Positions 23,371 through 34,360 of a stretch of 64,000 bases of DNA are shown here, in pieces. The translations under genes and the position numbers were made by a program. The number at the start of each line of letters is the position of its first letter. Within the stretch, counting starts at the first letter, position 1. The DNA comes from Symbiodinium sp. CCMP2592 (Eukaryota; Sar; Dinophyceae; Suessiales; Symbiodiniaceae). The DNA is taken from contig CAJNDT010006010.1 in assembly GCA_905221615.1 (NCBI GenBank), positions 22,501 to 86,500 on the forward strand, read 5' to 3'. A model generated the notes under the pieces. That model was not told the origin of the DNA. It saw only the letters and a list, made by a program, of their open reading frames with translations, and searched no databases.

Positions 23371-24497
23371 TTGCTACATGGTAGCTGTTTCCTCAGTTGC
23401 AAAGCACGGGAACAATTCGTTGCAATTCGGTGCATGGGTTTGTGTTGCCTTTAAAACAGCACGCCCATAATTCGATCGTACTTCGTCTGCCCGCATGCAA
23501 CAGGAGAGCAGAAAACATTCTAGTCTTAAGAATCAGACGCATGTCTCCACACATGCACATGCATGGATCGACATGCATGATGGTTTTTACCTTTTTCGCA
23601 GCCTTTGGTCCCGAATGCTGCTTTGGACGAGCTCGCAGCAGGATCGAACTGTGGAGGCAGCACCCTGAGAGATCGAGGTTTTTTTTTGCATGCATGCACG
23701 CATGGGTTACCAGAATATGGTTATATATACTAGCATGCATCGAGGTACTTTGTAGGTTGGAAGTCAGGCACTCATGGGCTCACGCATGCATGCACGCATG
23801 GGTTAGGGTACGTAGCATGCATCGAGGTTTACACCTTGTTCGTTGGAAGTCAGGCACTCATGGGCTCATGCACACATGCACGCATGGGTTAAAGTAGCAT
23901 TTTGTTGTAATTACCCTGGTGAGGTCGCTTTAACGAGAACCTTGTCGCCGACGATTTGTCGTTGCCTTGGCATCCTGATTCTTCGCAGATCGAGGTCTGT
24001 GCACGCATGCAAGTTTGACTCCTGAGTCAACTGCTGCTTTGGCTCTCCAGGTCATGTGCATTGAACCATGCAGTTGCAGGCATATCGTGGGATGTATACC
24101 ATAGACCATAATTTGGCAGGGTTTGAGGCTTTATAGGGCTTTTTTTTGCGGGTCCGGTGCCATGGAGCCGCCGAAGGCAGGACACCAAAGCAAAGTTTGG
24201 GGAAAGCGGGTCATGCATGCATCTGGACCAGGCCGATGAAGAAGCCTCCGCGGGGAAGGCACGGGCACGCACAGGGAGAAAGCTTTTAAACTATCGTGCA
24301 TGCATCGAGAGGAGGACCCCGCCTCGCCATCGGCAAACGTCGCAGCCTTAGCAGGCATTCATATTTGCTGATACATATATAGTGCTCCCCAAACTATATA
24401 TTTGTTGACCTGAAGACATTAAGGACACTTTGGGTTTCACCGTGGTTTCTTCTCCACCTCCGGTCCTGACCTCCAGCTGTATATGCACACTAGAATC

Positions 24498-24660
24498 CTG
24501 ACAGCACTGAAACTAAGGAGCAGCCTGCAAAGAATGATCCGGTCGTCGAGGCCAGTTTGCGACCCTCTGCCCCCCGCCTGACAGCACTGAAATTAAGGAG
24601 GAGCCTGCAAAGGATGATCCGGTCGTCGAGGCCAGTTTGCGACCCTCTGCCCCCCGCCTG
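24498..24660. repeat. 80-bp tandem duplication (two copies)
   Basis: Two nearly identical 80-bp units begin CTGACAGCACTGAAA at 24498 and 24578. They differ at a few positions (ACTAAGGAGCAG versus ATTAAGGAGGAG, AAGAATG versus AAGGATG). Confidence 0.92.
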
Positions 24661-24796
24661 CCCACATGCATGATCACTCATGTTGCACACATATATAAGC
24701 AACGGCATGCATGTGCCCACATGCATGATCACTCATGTTGCACACATACATGACGGCATGCATGTGCCCACATGCATGATCACTCATGTTGCACAC
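24661..24796. repeat. Tandem ACATGCATGATCACTC repeats (three copies)
   Basis: Three copies of a unit containing CACATGCATGATCACTC then ATGTTGCACACA, with variable TATA-containing spacers. This is part of the GCATGC-rich texture of the transposon. Confidence 0.85.
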
Positions 24797-24848
24797 ACTA
24801 AACCCTAAGCCCTAAACTCTAAACCCTAAGCCCTATAATACGCCCTCA
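24797..24848. repeat. Telomere-like CCCTAAA block
   Basis: Degenerate CCCTAAAC/CCCTAAG repeats. Similar short blocks occur near 26215-26290 (as GGGTTTA), 30535-30560 and 36545-36590, mostly inside the transposon. Confidence 0.75.
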
Positions 24849-24879
24849 AGCCTTATATAAGCAATAACTGCATGCATGT

Positions 24880-26664
24880 ATGGATGATGATGATGATTTT
24901 AAACAGCTTGCATGGCAGGATCAACAGGCGGTGATGCGACGACACATTGAGTATTTGGAGACCTTGAAAGTCACAGCATCCAGCCGAAGAAGAGCTTTTA
25001 TAGCAGAGGCCTATTCGCTTCCTGAGTAATTACCTAAATATAGCAAGAAAATTAGAAATAAAACTGGTCAGTTCTAGCAGGCCGCAAAGAAAGCAGAAGA
25101 GACCGAAGAGGTGGAAGAGATAGATCCGGAGCAGGCCGCCACCAGCATTGCAACGGCAGCCATATAATCTTGCATGGACTCTGAGGTTGTCTACTTCCCA
25201 GAGCCAAAGAAGATGCCCAAGGCCAAGGCTGCAGGGCCGAAGCCTCCTGCAAAACCTGCTGCTGCTCCGCCGAAGAAGAGACGAAGCAGAGAGGAGGTCC
25301 GACCGAGAAATTTGTGTGCCACACACGCACACAGATCTTGCCAGGCCGAAAACATACTCTTCAGGATGAAATGTAAGGCCAAGGGACCCCAGGCGGAGGC
25401 AAGCACGCATGCATGATCAGGATCATGTGCACTCATGTTTCATGTCACGCATGTGCATACAAGATCAAGTCACGCATGCATGCATGGCATGTCACGCATG
25501 TGTAAGTCACGCATGCATGCATGCCATGTCACGCATGTGCATACAAGTGCACGCATGCATGCATGCCAGCTCATCGACATGATGGCCCACGACCGTGCCA
25601 ACATTCCGGTTCCGTGCTGAGCTGTTGTATATATATTAAACCCTAAAGCCGGCCTATATAACCGAGGTGCCCGCTTCACCGCCGCCGCTGGCACCAGCGA
25701 TGTGTAAATCACCTTCAGCAGAGGCCATGCATGCATGTTGTCGCACACATGAGAACATTCATCGCTCGAATGATTAGGTTCCCAAAGCCGCCGAGTCTCA
25801 GGCTTCGTGAATTATAAACGCAGACTGCAAGCACGGTAGTTCTCGTATGTTGCAGGGCACAAAGAACCCGGCGGCCGAGTCCACAGATCAGGAGGCCTAT
25901 ATAGAGATCGTAAAATATTATGATAAGCACGCCAGTTTTCAGTTTTCGTGTTGTTGCAGGCCAAGAAGCAGAAAGTTGCCGGCGAGACAAAAAAGGAGGC
26001 CAACTACAGACCAACACGGAGTTCAAGCACGCATGTTCATTGCTGCAGGAGAAAGCCGCCGAGGTTCATGAGGCCAGATTAAAAGAGAGAGAGAGAGAGA
26101 CGGATATAAGCATGCCAGTTCTCGTCTTGTACAGGAGCAGAAGATTAAGGAGAAAGGCAAAGGTGCCGAGTCGTCCCACGGTGATGAGGCCTCGAGGGTC
26201 TACGGTTAAAATTTATAGGGTTTAGGGTTTATAGGGGGCCCCGAGGGTCTAGGGTTTGTAGGGTTTAAGGTTTAGATCGAGTTTAGAGGGTGTATAGGGT
26301 ATAATTTATAAGGGGGTTGAAAGTTGAAGCACGCCAATTGTGCAGGACAAGGAAAGCCCCGCTGCTGGGTCGCCCCGCGATCATGAGGACCGATAGCGAG
26401 AGAGATCGAGAGGGCGAGAGAGAGAGAGGGAGAAGTTCAAGCACGCCATAATTGCATGTGCAGGATAAGGAAGGCCCCGCTGCTGGGTCGTCCCGCGATC
26501 ATGAGGACCGATATAGCGAGAGAGATCGAGAGGGAGATCGAGTCGAGAGAGAGAGAGAGAGAGAGAGCACACCGTCGATCGGGCAGGTGAAGAAATCTGC
26601 TGAAAAGCAGGACGCGGCCGGGGCCTCCGATCGCTCGAAGATACATGTCCCCTGCACGACATGA
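24880..26664 (+). CDS. Multi-exon repetitive gene with KE-rich exons
   Basis: The first piece, 24880-25029, is a clean ORF beginning MDDDDDFKQLAWQDQQAVMR. Further plus-strand pieces follow: about 25081-25165 (AAKKAEETEEVEEIDPEQAA), 25174-25310 (VVYFPEPKKMPKAKAAGPKP), about 25955-26000 (AKKQKVAGETKKEA), about 26050-26090 (EKAAEVHEARLK), and two near-duplicate pieces at about 26345-26390 and 26463-26510 (PAAGSPRDHED and PAAGSSRDHED). The final frame ends after GQVKKSAEKQDAAGASDRSK at about 26664. Pieces are separated by GCATGC or GA-repeat tracts. This may be one or several genes. No domain recognised. Confidence 0.4.
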
Positions 26665-26727
26665 TTCGATCGTTAGGAGAAGATCGATCCAGGGCCGCCG
26701 AAGGACAGGGCAAAGAGCGAGAGACAC

Positions 26728-26781
<54 letters not shown>

Positions 26782-26935
26782 ACATACACGCATGCACGCA
26801 TGGGAGGGACATCGTGCACGCACGGGGGGAAAGGACACGCATGCACGCATGGAGGGTACCGAGCGAGAGACAGAGAGGGAGAGATGGGAGAGAGAGAGAG
26901 AAAAAAAAAAGATCGAGAGAGAGAGTGAGAGAACA
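26530..26935. repeat. (GA)n-rich tracts
   Basis: Several GAGAGA runs (about 26545-26567, 26728-26777, 26865-26935) interleaved with ACGCATGCATG motifs. The ERERER and SLSLSL frames are repeat translations. Confidence 0.85.
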
Positions 26936-26992
26936 CACGCATGCATGCATGCATGCATCATGCATGGGAGGGTCGAGTGCACGCATGCATGC

Positions 26993-27277
26993 ATGGAGCC
27001 GCCGATTCAGGAGCCGCTCACAGCTGAAGACGTTCAGGCCCTCTCATCGGCGGCCCAGCAGCTGTTCGAATTGCTGAATTCGACGGGGCCAAAGACGGAT
27101 CCGACACCGAAGCCGGATCCGATCCCAAAGCAGCCGCTGAACCCGAAGCGGCCACCTGCACCCTTGGCCAAAGTGCAGACGGGGAAGGGGGTGAGATGGG
27201 TGGTGGCCCCTCCCAAATGGGAGGGGCCACCCGTGAAGACGCGGTGGCCTAACCCACCGCCACCGCCGCAGCGGTGA
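26993..27277 (+). CDS. Proline-rich 94-aa ORF in the transposon
   Basis: Starts MEPPIQEPLTAEDVQALSSA, has a short helical stretch (AAQQLFELLNSTG) and then a basic proline-rich tail ending NPPPPPQR. The start region, with its upstream GGGAGGGTCGAGTGC and ACGCATGCATG, recurs at 34360-34430. There a related but divergent frame begins MEPPIEEPLSPPPPPP. Duplicated starts suggest a reused module. Function unknown. Confidence 0.45.
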   Translation: MEPPIQEPLTAEDVQALSSAAQQLFELLNSTGPKTDPTPKPDPIPKQPLNPKRPPAPLAKVQTGKGVRWVVAPPKWEGPPVKTRWPNPPPPPQR

Positions 27278-28069
27278 TCCGGGTTTCTGTGAAAATCGGG
27301 CGATTGCAAGCATGATGCAAGCATGCATGCCACTGCCACGTAACATGCTTGATCCTGTGCATCTAAGGTCGAAGCCTCGAATCTCCTCGCCATGGCGGAG
27401 ACCTTACACGCATAGTGCATGCATGGATCCAGCACGCATGCATATACCACTCATGAAAGCATTCCTGGCACTCATGGTCAAACATGCATGCATGCATGTA
27501 GCACTCATAAAAGCATTCCTGGCACTCATGGTCAAGCATGCATGCATCATACTACTATCTAGCTATATATCGAATATATCTATATTCTGGCATCCACCGT
27601 GTGCCGCGAGCTGCCCCTGAAATTCCGCGAAATCGCAAGTTGCTGCCTTATATATATAAGGGCTTTGGTGAAATTGCTGCTTGGCCACCAACCGCCCAAC
27701 CCAAGTCGAGCCCCCAAACCCCCAACCCACCCCGAACCCACAACCGCCCCCCCTGTCCCCCCCACATCCCCGCGAAATTGCTGCTTACCGCGAACCCTCC
27801 AACCCAACTCCCCGATTCAACCCAAATCCCCAAAACTTTACACTGCACCCAACCTAAACCAAAAACCAGTCCTCCCCCCTCAACGGCCAACCCCCTTGAA
27901 CCCTAAGAATCTATAGGTCTTTTACGAGAACTGCCGGTGCGACGGCGGCCAAGGCCGGCTCGGAACCCCAGCTCGAAACCTGAAACCCTGCAGTGTGGAT
28001 TAAATCCTTAGAAGTGCATGCTTGCTGCTTTTCGAGTTTTGGCGGCTCGAGTTATAAGCATTCGCGGCC

Positions 28070-28348
28070 ATGGAGGGCTTTATGAGACAGAACGACTTCC
28101 AAATCACGGCAGAGCTTGAAGAGCTGTCATGGGAGGAGAAGAATCGTCTTCTACGACTTCTCTGCAACATGCTTCATCCTTCGGTGCCATTACTCCCTCC
28201 TGGAGGTCGGGTACATCGGCCTGCTTGCAGACGAGAGTGCCCAACGTGCGGTGAGGTTTGTGGTCGTCGCTACGAGCATGTGTCTCACGAATGCTGCAAA
28301 TGCCAGGGATATAGAGTTCATGTGCAGCAGCGGCAATCCCACGAGTAG
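28070..28348 (+). CDS. Cysteine-rich 92-aa ORF, possible zinc-binding protein
   Basis: Starts MEGFMRQNDFQITAELEELS. Residues about 58-82 carry CPTCGEVC and HECCKC, a spacing compatible with a zinc-binding knuckle or ribbon. The preceding helix (WEEKNRLLRLLCNML) is amphipathic. The ATG follows a CCATGG context. A frame on the same strand shifted by one overlaps its 3' half, so the true exon end is uncertain. Family not recognised. Confidence 0.45.
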   Translation: MEGFMRQNDFQITAELEELSWEEKNRLLRLLCNMLHPSVPLLPPGGRVHRPACRRECPTCGEVCGRRYEHVSHECCKCQGYRVHVQQRQSHE

Positions 28349-28577
28349 TAGAACCGGCACAGCTGCATTCGAGACGGCTGATGAGTGAAAACAATTGCAT
28401 ATAAATGAGAAGCTTGAACACCCATGCTTGCTGCAGCCATCGCTCGGTGTCCAGTTTGCCAGGCCCCTGGTCGGTCGGTTTGCTAGGCCCCCAGGCTGCA
28501 CGAATGCAGTGTGCCTGCATGCATGCCTATCATGCATGATCCTCTGCATGCATGGAAGCATTCATGGCACTCGATGA

Positions 28578-28898
28578 TTGGAGGCCCTTTCGGCTCGCAG
28601 CGGACCATATGCAGATATGGGGAAGCAAGTTCGGAAACAGCCCAAAGACGTCCGACTACTGGGAGTCCATGGCAGAAGTGGCCCGAGGGCCACGTACACG
28701 CTCCTACTGGGACCAGTTTCGGACATGCTCCGAGCGGAAACAATCAAGATGAAAGACATCCGTGGACTTCTTTGTGGCCCGGAGTCAGGGCTCGTTTTCG
28801 ACACGGCTGCTGCTGCTGCCTCGTCTTCCAGGAGTTCTGGTTCTCCAGTGAAAGCATTACAAGACCTGCCACCTGGGTGTGCTGAAGCAGGAGCCTGA
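28578..28898 (+). CDS. Possible 106-aa ORF
   Basis: Open frame with GKQVRKQPKDVRLLGVHG, then GPVSDMLRAETIKMKDIRG, and a low-complexity alanine/serine stretch near residue 80. An overlapping frame at 28552-28752 is also open, so coding status is doubtful. No domain recognised. Confidence 0.25.
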   Translation: MEALSARSGPYADMGKQVRKQPKDVRLLGVHGRSGPRATYTLLLGPVSDMLRAETIKMKDIRGLLCGPESGLVFDTAAAAASSSRSSGSPVKALQDLPPGCAEAGA

Positions 28899-29159
28899 TC
28901 GCCCGGCCCTATTAATTTGATGCCTCCATATATTCCATCGTGGAGGTTATAATTGGCAGATAGCCGCTGCAAAGAACTATTATTCGCAGTTGCAACCGAG
29001 TGCCGCCTGTCAGGTATATATTAAGACCTTTAAAACCTAATCCCCTATATCACCGGGCCCATCTAATCCTGGCACGACAATCTGTTTCACAGCTGTCGAT
29101 CCCGCAAATATATTGCACGCAAAAGCCAGTCGATCTGCATGCATGCATGCATGTGTTAA

Positions 29160-29630
29160 TAGATCGCCCAAAACCCATATACGTGAAATTGCAGCTCGGC
29201 CTTATCTAGGCCGCGAATTTCCGTGAAATTGCAGCCCGGCTTATAGAAGCTAGCACTTGTAAGGGCCGCGAAATTCCGTGAAATTACAACTCGGCCCGTT
29301 GCAGCTCCGCACGTACAGGGCCGCGAAATTCCGCGAAATTCCGTGAAATTGCAGCTCGGCTACAGGCCGCGAATTTCCGTGAAATTGCAGCTCGGCCCGT
29401 GAAATTCCGTGAAATTGCAGCTCGGCTTATATGCTCGCACTTATACGGGCCGCGAAATTCCGTGAAATTACAACTCGGCCTATATATTGCAGCTCCGCAC
29501 GTACAGGGCCGCGAAATTCCGCGAAATTCCGTGAAATTGCAGCTCGGCTACATAGGCCGTGAAATTCCGTGAAATTGCAGCTCGGCTTATACTTATAAGG
29601 GCCGCGAAATTCCGTGAAATTACAAATCGG

Positions 29631-29673
<43 letters not shown>

Positions 29674-29765
29674 CAGCTCCGCACGTACAGGGCCGCGAAA
29701 TTCCGTGAAATTGCAGCTCGGCTATATTATAAGGGCCGCGAAATTCCGTGAAATTGCACATCGGC
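29160..29765. repeat. Tandem repeat of GAAATTCCGTGAAATTGCAG units
   Basis: About ten diverged units built from GGGCCGCGAAATTCCG, TGAAATTGCAGCTCGGC and short variable spacers (TATA runs, CTCGCACTTATA). The unit length varies between about 35 and 70 bp. No coding function seen. The NFTEFRG frames on the minus strand are repeat translations. Confidence 0.9.
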
Positions 29766-29774
29766 AGCCTTTTG

Positions 29775-29945
29775 GGCGTGAAATTGCGTGAAATTCATGT
29801 GGCCGGCAAGTGCAACCCTGAAAATCACTGGGTTTTTCGAGATCGTCCAAAACCAGTGGGCGTGAAATTGCGTGAAATTGCGTGAAATTCACTACATAGA
29901 GCGCTCTATACGACCGACTGGGCGTGAAATTGCGTGAAGTTCAAA
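29775..29945. repeat. GCGTGAAATT repeats plus an internal copy of the terminal motif
   Basis: Repeats of GGGCGTGAAATTGCGTG continue the preceding array. Two motifs found beside the right tip, ATCGTCCAAAACC (29845) and CTCTATACGACCG (29907), recur here in the same order as at about 39865-39900. An AGAGCGCTCT palindrome (29899-29908) joins them. This looks like an internal or relic transposon end, or an extra transposase-binding cluster. Confidence 0.7.
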
Positions 29946-30241
29946 AACATACATTTTCGTGATTTTTTTCCAAAAAAACCTCAAAAGTCCTGGGTGTGAT
30001 CTTGCCACGTTCATGTTTGCTCTGAGGCCGGGCCGACCTCATGCAAGAATGTCCATGACAGACACAGAAGACCCTGCTCTGAAGCAGAAAATGAAGGAGT
30101 GCACCACTTATGCTGCAATCCTGTCGGACTAGAAGCATTCACCTGCCACAATCCGATGCAGCTTGCAGGCTCCAGTCGCGACTACATGCATGATCGTGCA
30201 TGCAAAAAATACCTGGAAAGGTCATCTCATGCATGTATATA

Positions 30242-30277
<36 letters not shown>

Positions 30278-30303
30278 TATCTAGATCGCACAGCCTAGCA
30301 AGC

Positions 30304-32490
30304 ATGAAGGGCAAAAGCCCTTCGGCGATGGCAGCCTTGCTTCAAGCAGCTAAGGGCAAGGGCAAAGGCCGAATTATTTGTATATTAATAATGTACTATA
30401 TCTATTCAACCTATGCTGGGGGCCCTGCCTGCAGGCGCCGACAAGAACCAGCAGAATATGCTGGCTTTGGCACCCGGCCTGCACGTACATGCAAGACTGC
30501 ATGCATGCATTATGTCTATACATATATATTACCCTTAAACCCCAAACCCTAGACCCTTATAAACCCTACACACTAAAGACTGCATGCATGCATGCATGCA
30601 TTATCTATCTATATATATATATAGATATATTACCCTTAAAACCCAAACCCTAGACCCTTATAAACCCTACACACTAAAGACTGCATGCATGCATGCATGC
30701 ATTATGCATATATATATATATATATATATATATTACCCTTAAACCCCAAACCCTATAGACCCTTATAAACCCTACACCCTAAAGACTGCATGCATGCATG
30801 CATGCATTATGCATATATATATATATATATATATATAATAAACCCCAACCCAAGACCCTTATGGGTAATATACATACATATATATATATATACAATGCAT
30901 GCATACATGCATGCATGACTGCATTCACAAAGCACACTCATGCTGGTACATGCATGTGCATTCACAACGCACACTCACATGCTGTATACATGCATGCACA
31001 TGCATGCTCATGCACACCGATCATGCATGTAGCCACAGTGCATGCATGTCCAGCACGGCCGAACCAAGGAAGGTGACAACACCAGAAGAGCCTTGTTCCC
31101 TGCCCCCGACGACTTTGAGAACCCTAGGCGACGAAAGACCGGGAAACAGCAGCTGTGCTTGGAGGACCAAGTCGAGCAGCCCCGTAAGAAACGAGCGAAG
31201 ACCAACGCAGAAGAGGAGGAAACCAGCTCGCCTAAGGAAGCCAAAGTGACGAGTGAGAAGAAGAAGAAGCTTAGGAAGCCAGCCCTCGAAGAGGAAGCCG
31301 CCCCCAAGTGTAAGAAACCCAAGGGCACGAAGGCAGCAAAGGAAGAGGACGAAGAAGAGGAGGAACAGGAGGAGGAAGAGGAACGCCCGCCTAACAAAGC
31401 AAAGGGACAGGCTAAGAGCAAGCCCAGGAAGGGAGCCACCGAAGAGGAACAAGTGGAAGACGAAGTCCCCGCCAAGTCTACGAAAGCCAAGGGCACGAAG
31501 GCACCAAAGGCAGAGGACGAAGAAGAGGAGGAACAGGAGGAGGAAGAGGAAGCCCCGCCTAAGAAAGCAAAGGACAAGAGCAAACCCAGGAAGGGAGCCC
31601 CGGAAGAGGAGCAAAAGGAAAAGGACGAGGAAGCCCCCGCCAAGTCCAAGAAACCCAAGAAGGCAGAAAAGAAAGAGGAAGAGGAGGAACAGGAGGAGGA
31701 AAGCCTGCCTAAGAAAACAAAGGGAAAGCCCAGGAAGGGAGCCCCCTCAGAGGAGCAAGACAACGCACCGGAGGAAGAGGAGGAGGGAAAGGAAGCCCTG
31801 CTTAAGAAAGGAAAGGGGAAGGGAAAGAGCAAGACGAAGGCAACAGCTCCACAAGAAAAGCAAGGAAAGGGGAAGGGAAAGAGCAAGAAGGTGACAGACC
31901 CGGAAGAGGAGCAAGAGGAAGAGGAGGAGGAAGTCCCGCCTAAGAAAGAAAAGGGGAAGGGAAAGGGAAGGGGAAAGAACAAGAAGCCAGCCCCCGCACA
32001 GGACGAAGAGCCAGAGGAGGAAAAGGGCGAGGAAGCCCCGCCAAAGAAAGGAAAGGGAAGGGGAAGAGGAAGGGGAAGGGGGAGGAACAACAAGCCACCC
32101 CCCGCACAGGAGGAAGACGAAAACGAGGAAGAGGAGGAGGAAGACCCGCCTACGTCCAAGAAAGCCAAGAGCAAGAAGACAAGAAAGCAAGAGGAAGAGG
32201 AGGAACCGGAGGAGGAAGAGGAAAGCCCACCCAGGAAGGCAAAGGGAAAGCCGAAGAGCAAAGAGGCAGGCAGGAAAGAGGAAGAGGAAGAGGAAGAGGA
32301 GGAAGTGGACAACCCGCCTCAGAAGACAAAGCCGAAGAGCAAGGCCACGAAGGCAGTTCCCCAAGAGGAGGAGGAAGAGGAACCCGAGAAGGGCAAGAGG
32401 TCCACAGGTGACGAGTACAAGACGCCGCCGTCGAAAGTCAGGAAGCTCGGAAGTGGTCTGGACAGCAGCAGGCAGTTTGAACCTAAGTAG
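30304..32490 (+). CDS. KEKE-type repetitive nuclear-like protein (cargo gene)
   Basis: The probable first exon, 30304-30369, starts MKGKSPSAMAALLQAAKGKG. A small exon at about 30433-30486 reads ADKNQQNMLALAPGLH. A large exon from about 31050 to the stop at 32488-32490 carries some 470 residues. The large exon starts GRTKEGDNTRRALFPAPDDF, then holds about eight repeats of roughly 40-50 residues alternating glutamate runs (EEEEQEEEEE) with basic PPKKAKGKxKPRKGAP blocks, and ends SRQFEPK. Such charge-patterned sequence is typical of disordered chromatin- or RNA-associated proteins (inference). It is the longest uninterrupted frame in the transposon. Introns contain GCATGC and CCCTAAA repeats. 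Confidence 0.65.
30520..30870. repeat. Tandem about 100-bp repeats of CCCTAAA, GCATGC and TATA blocks
   Basis: Four diverged copies of ATTACCCTTAAACCCC, ACCCTAGACCCTTATAAACC, CACTAAAGACTGCATGCATG and a TATATA run. They lie in the intron between the second and third exons of the KEKE gene. Confidence 0.85.
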
Positions 32491-32940
32491 CCTCTATAGA
32501 TCGTGTGAACTCATATTCGCCAGGCCGACACGGCAGACGAGCACAACGTCGCTTGCAAGTACCCAGAGTAAAGACAGTGTTGCTTGGCTCTTCATGCATG
32601 CTTTAGGTTTCACACATGATTTCAAGAAATTGAATAAACATGCATGCTTTAGGACTCACACATGGTTTCAATAATATGAATAGACATGCATGCATATATA
32701 GGATTAAGTCAGGCCACAAGCTCCACCGGCCTCTCCACGGTGGGTCCCGACGGCAAGCTGCGACGTGCGGCCTGTCACGCATGGTATACCGTTTAGTTAT
32801 AATGCAACCCACGCTCCCGTAATCATGCCCATATTCCTATTATGCAACCAGGCTCCCCTAAAATCATGCATGCAGTAGAGCTACTCCCTTTAGTCCCTCA
32901 TCACGCATATATTCCCCCAATCATGCATGCTCATGCATAG
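32491..32940. other. Spacer between the KEKE gene and the next gene
   Basis: Contains two diverged copies of an ATGCATGCTTTAGG plus CACACATG unit (about 32592-32690) and GCATGC motifs. No exon seen. A first exon of the downstream gene may lie here, since that gene's recognisable part begins with GTG after an AG acceptor. Confidence 0.4.
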
Positions 32941-33926
32941 GTGAAGGACATCACGCCGGAGACGCGACTCCTCCTGGAGTCGATGTCTGATGGGTCGAGT
33001 ATACCGGCCCAAGAGCGGCGGATGCTGTACCGGGCTCTGGACAGGAAGATGGAAGAGCGAGAAACTCCTGCTGCCCTGGTGGAAAAGTTCAAAGCCTGTC
33101 GTGGCAACCACCGCAAGAGGTTCGAGCTGCTAAAGTCGTTCATCCTTGACCCGTCTATGCCGCATGTCTGCATGCTTAAACCATAAATCCCCTCACACAT
33201 GTGCTGCTATAAGTCGTTCATCAAGCATGGACCCCTCGATGCATGCATGTCTGCATGCATCGATATATAGCTAAACCAACTCCCCTCCCTATACCTTCGT
33301 TAAGGAGCTCCGTGCACATCGAAGTCGCCTACGAGGAAGCGGCAAAGAACAAGAATTTCAACAAGTCGGCGGAGCTCCCCCTGTACGAGCTCGAGCGGCT
33401 CTACAGCGGCACCGAAAGTGGGCGGCAGTTCTTGGAAGACTTGAAGACCCAGAAGGGAAAGCCTCACCCGGACCCCCGCCACCGGAAAAACCCTCTCTAC
33501 GCCCTGTACAAAGTCTACTTAGGAACCGAAACCAAGAGCCACGGCCTTATATACATGCTCATGCACTCATGCTCATGCACTCATGCACATGCATATAATG
33601 TTCTTTAACGCATGCATGCACGACGCTTAGGCGGATCGGAGAGGAAGTCCAGCCAGACACTCAGGGCAAGGGCGGAACTGGACCCCAACAACGAGGAAAG
33701 CACGGCTGCCGCCGTCGCCTACGGAAAAGGCCTTCTCTCTGGCTCGAGCAGCTCTAAGAAGAAGAAGGCTAAGAAGAGCAGCGACTGCAGCTCCGATGAT
33801 CCGGAGCCCAGCAAAAAAGAGAAGGCTGCAGGTGCGGAAGGCGAAGAGCCGTCTTCGGACGAGAAGCTCTTGAAGAAAGAGGTGGCCAGGCTGCTTGACT
33901 GTGATATGACGGAAAAAAAGCCTTAA
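32941..33926 (+). CDS. Three-exon accessory protein with FKACRGNHRKRF motif
   Basis: Exon 32941 to about 33165 (ITPETRLLLESMSDGSS, ALVEKFKACRGNHRKRFELL), exon about 33308-33535 (VAYEEAAKNKNFNKSAELPL, GRPHP-like KGKPHPDPRHRKNPLYALYK) and exon about 33632-33926 (AELDPNNEESTAAAVAYGKG, KKKKAKKSS, ending DCDMTEKKP). From memory, proteins with this FKACRG block and a following KxHP block are common uncharacterised proteins in dinoflagellate genomes. This is unverified. Its place directly upstream of the transposase suggests a second mobility protein, comparable in position to TNPA of CACTA elements (inference). No start codon found, so a 5' exon is missing from the model. Confidence 0.55.
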
Positions 33927-34048
33927 AATCCACGGCCCAAACCCCTTAAAGCATTATATCCCTAATTGCATTGAAGCTTTTTTGGGGGCAAACCAATCTG
34001 TGTTGTACCAATCCAAAATCCATTTAGCTTCTTATATAATAATATAGT

Positions 34049-34360
34049 ATAATGGCCCCAAAAACCCTATTCTAATTATTAAGGCCCATATATTAACTTT
34101 TGTCAACCCCTTACGGCTAATTCATCTTCCCACCCTATACGCACGCATGTATAATGGGCCCGAAAACCTTATAATTGTTAAGGCCCTTACATTGACCTGT
34201 AAACCCCTCACGGCTAGAAAAATCCTTTTTCCTATACCGAAACCCTACGCACGCATTTATTAAGGCCCCTATATATATTAACAGTTTTAAACCCCTAAGG
34301 GCTATTCCATCAACCCTTTATGTATATAAGCCTACAAATCCGAAACCCTACGCATGCATG
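34049..34360. repeat. About 105-bp tandem repeat, three diverged copies
   Basis: Each copy carries TTAAGGCCC, then CCCCTTACGGCTA (or CCCCTCACGGCTA, CCCCTAAGGGCTA), then CCTA with ACGCACGCAT. No coding signal. Confidence 0.75.

Noticed and set aside
28395-28577. Tandem QFARPLVGRFARP-like frame
   Set aside because: Short direct repeat in a GCATGC-rich spacer with no further support.
31008-32312. 434-codon serine/leucine-rich minus-strand frame opposite the KEKE gene
   Set aside because: Complement of GAA/GAG/AAG-rich coding sequence. The plus-strand frame has the upstream exons and the ordered K/E repeats.
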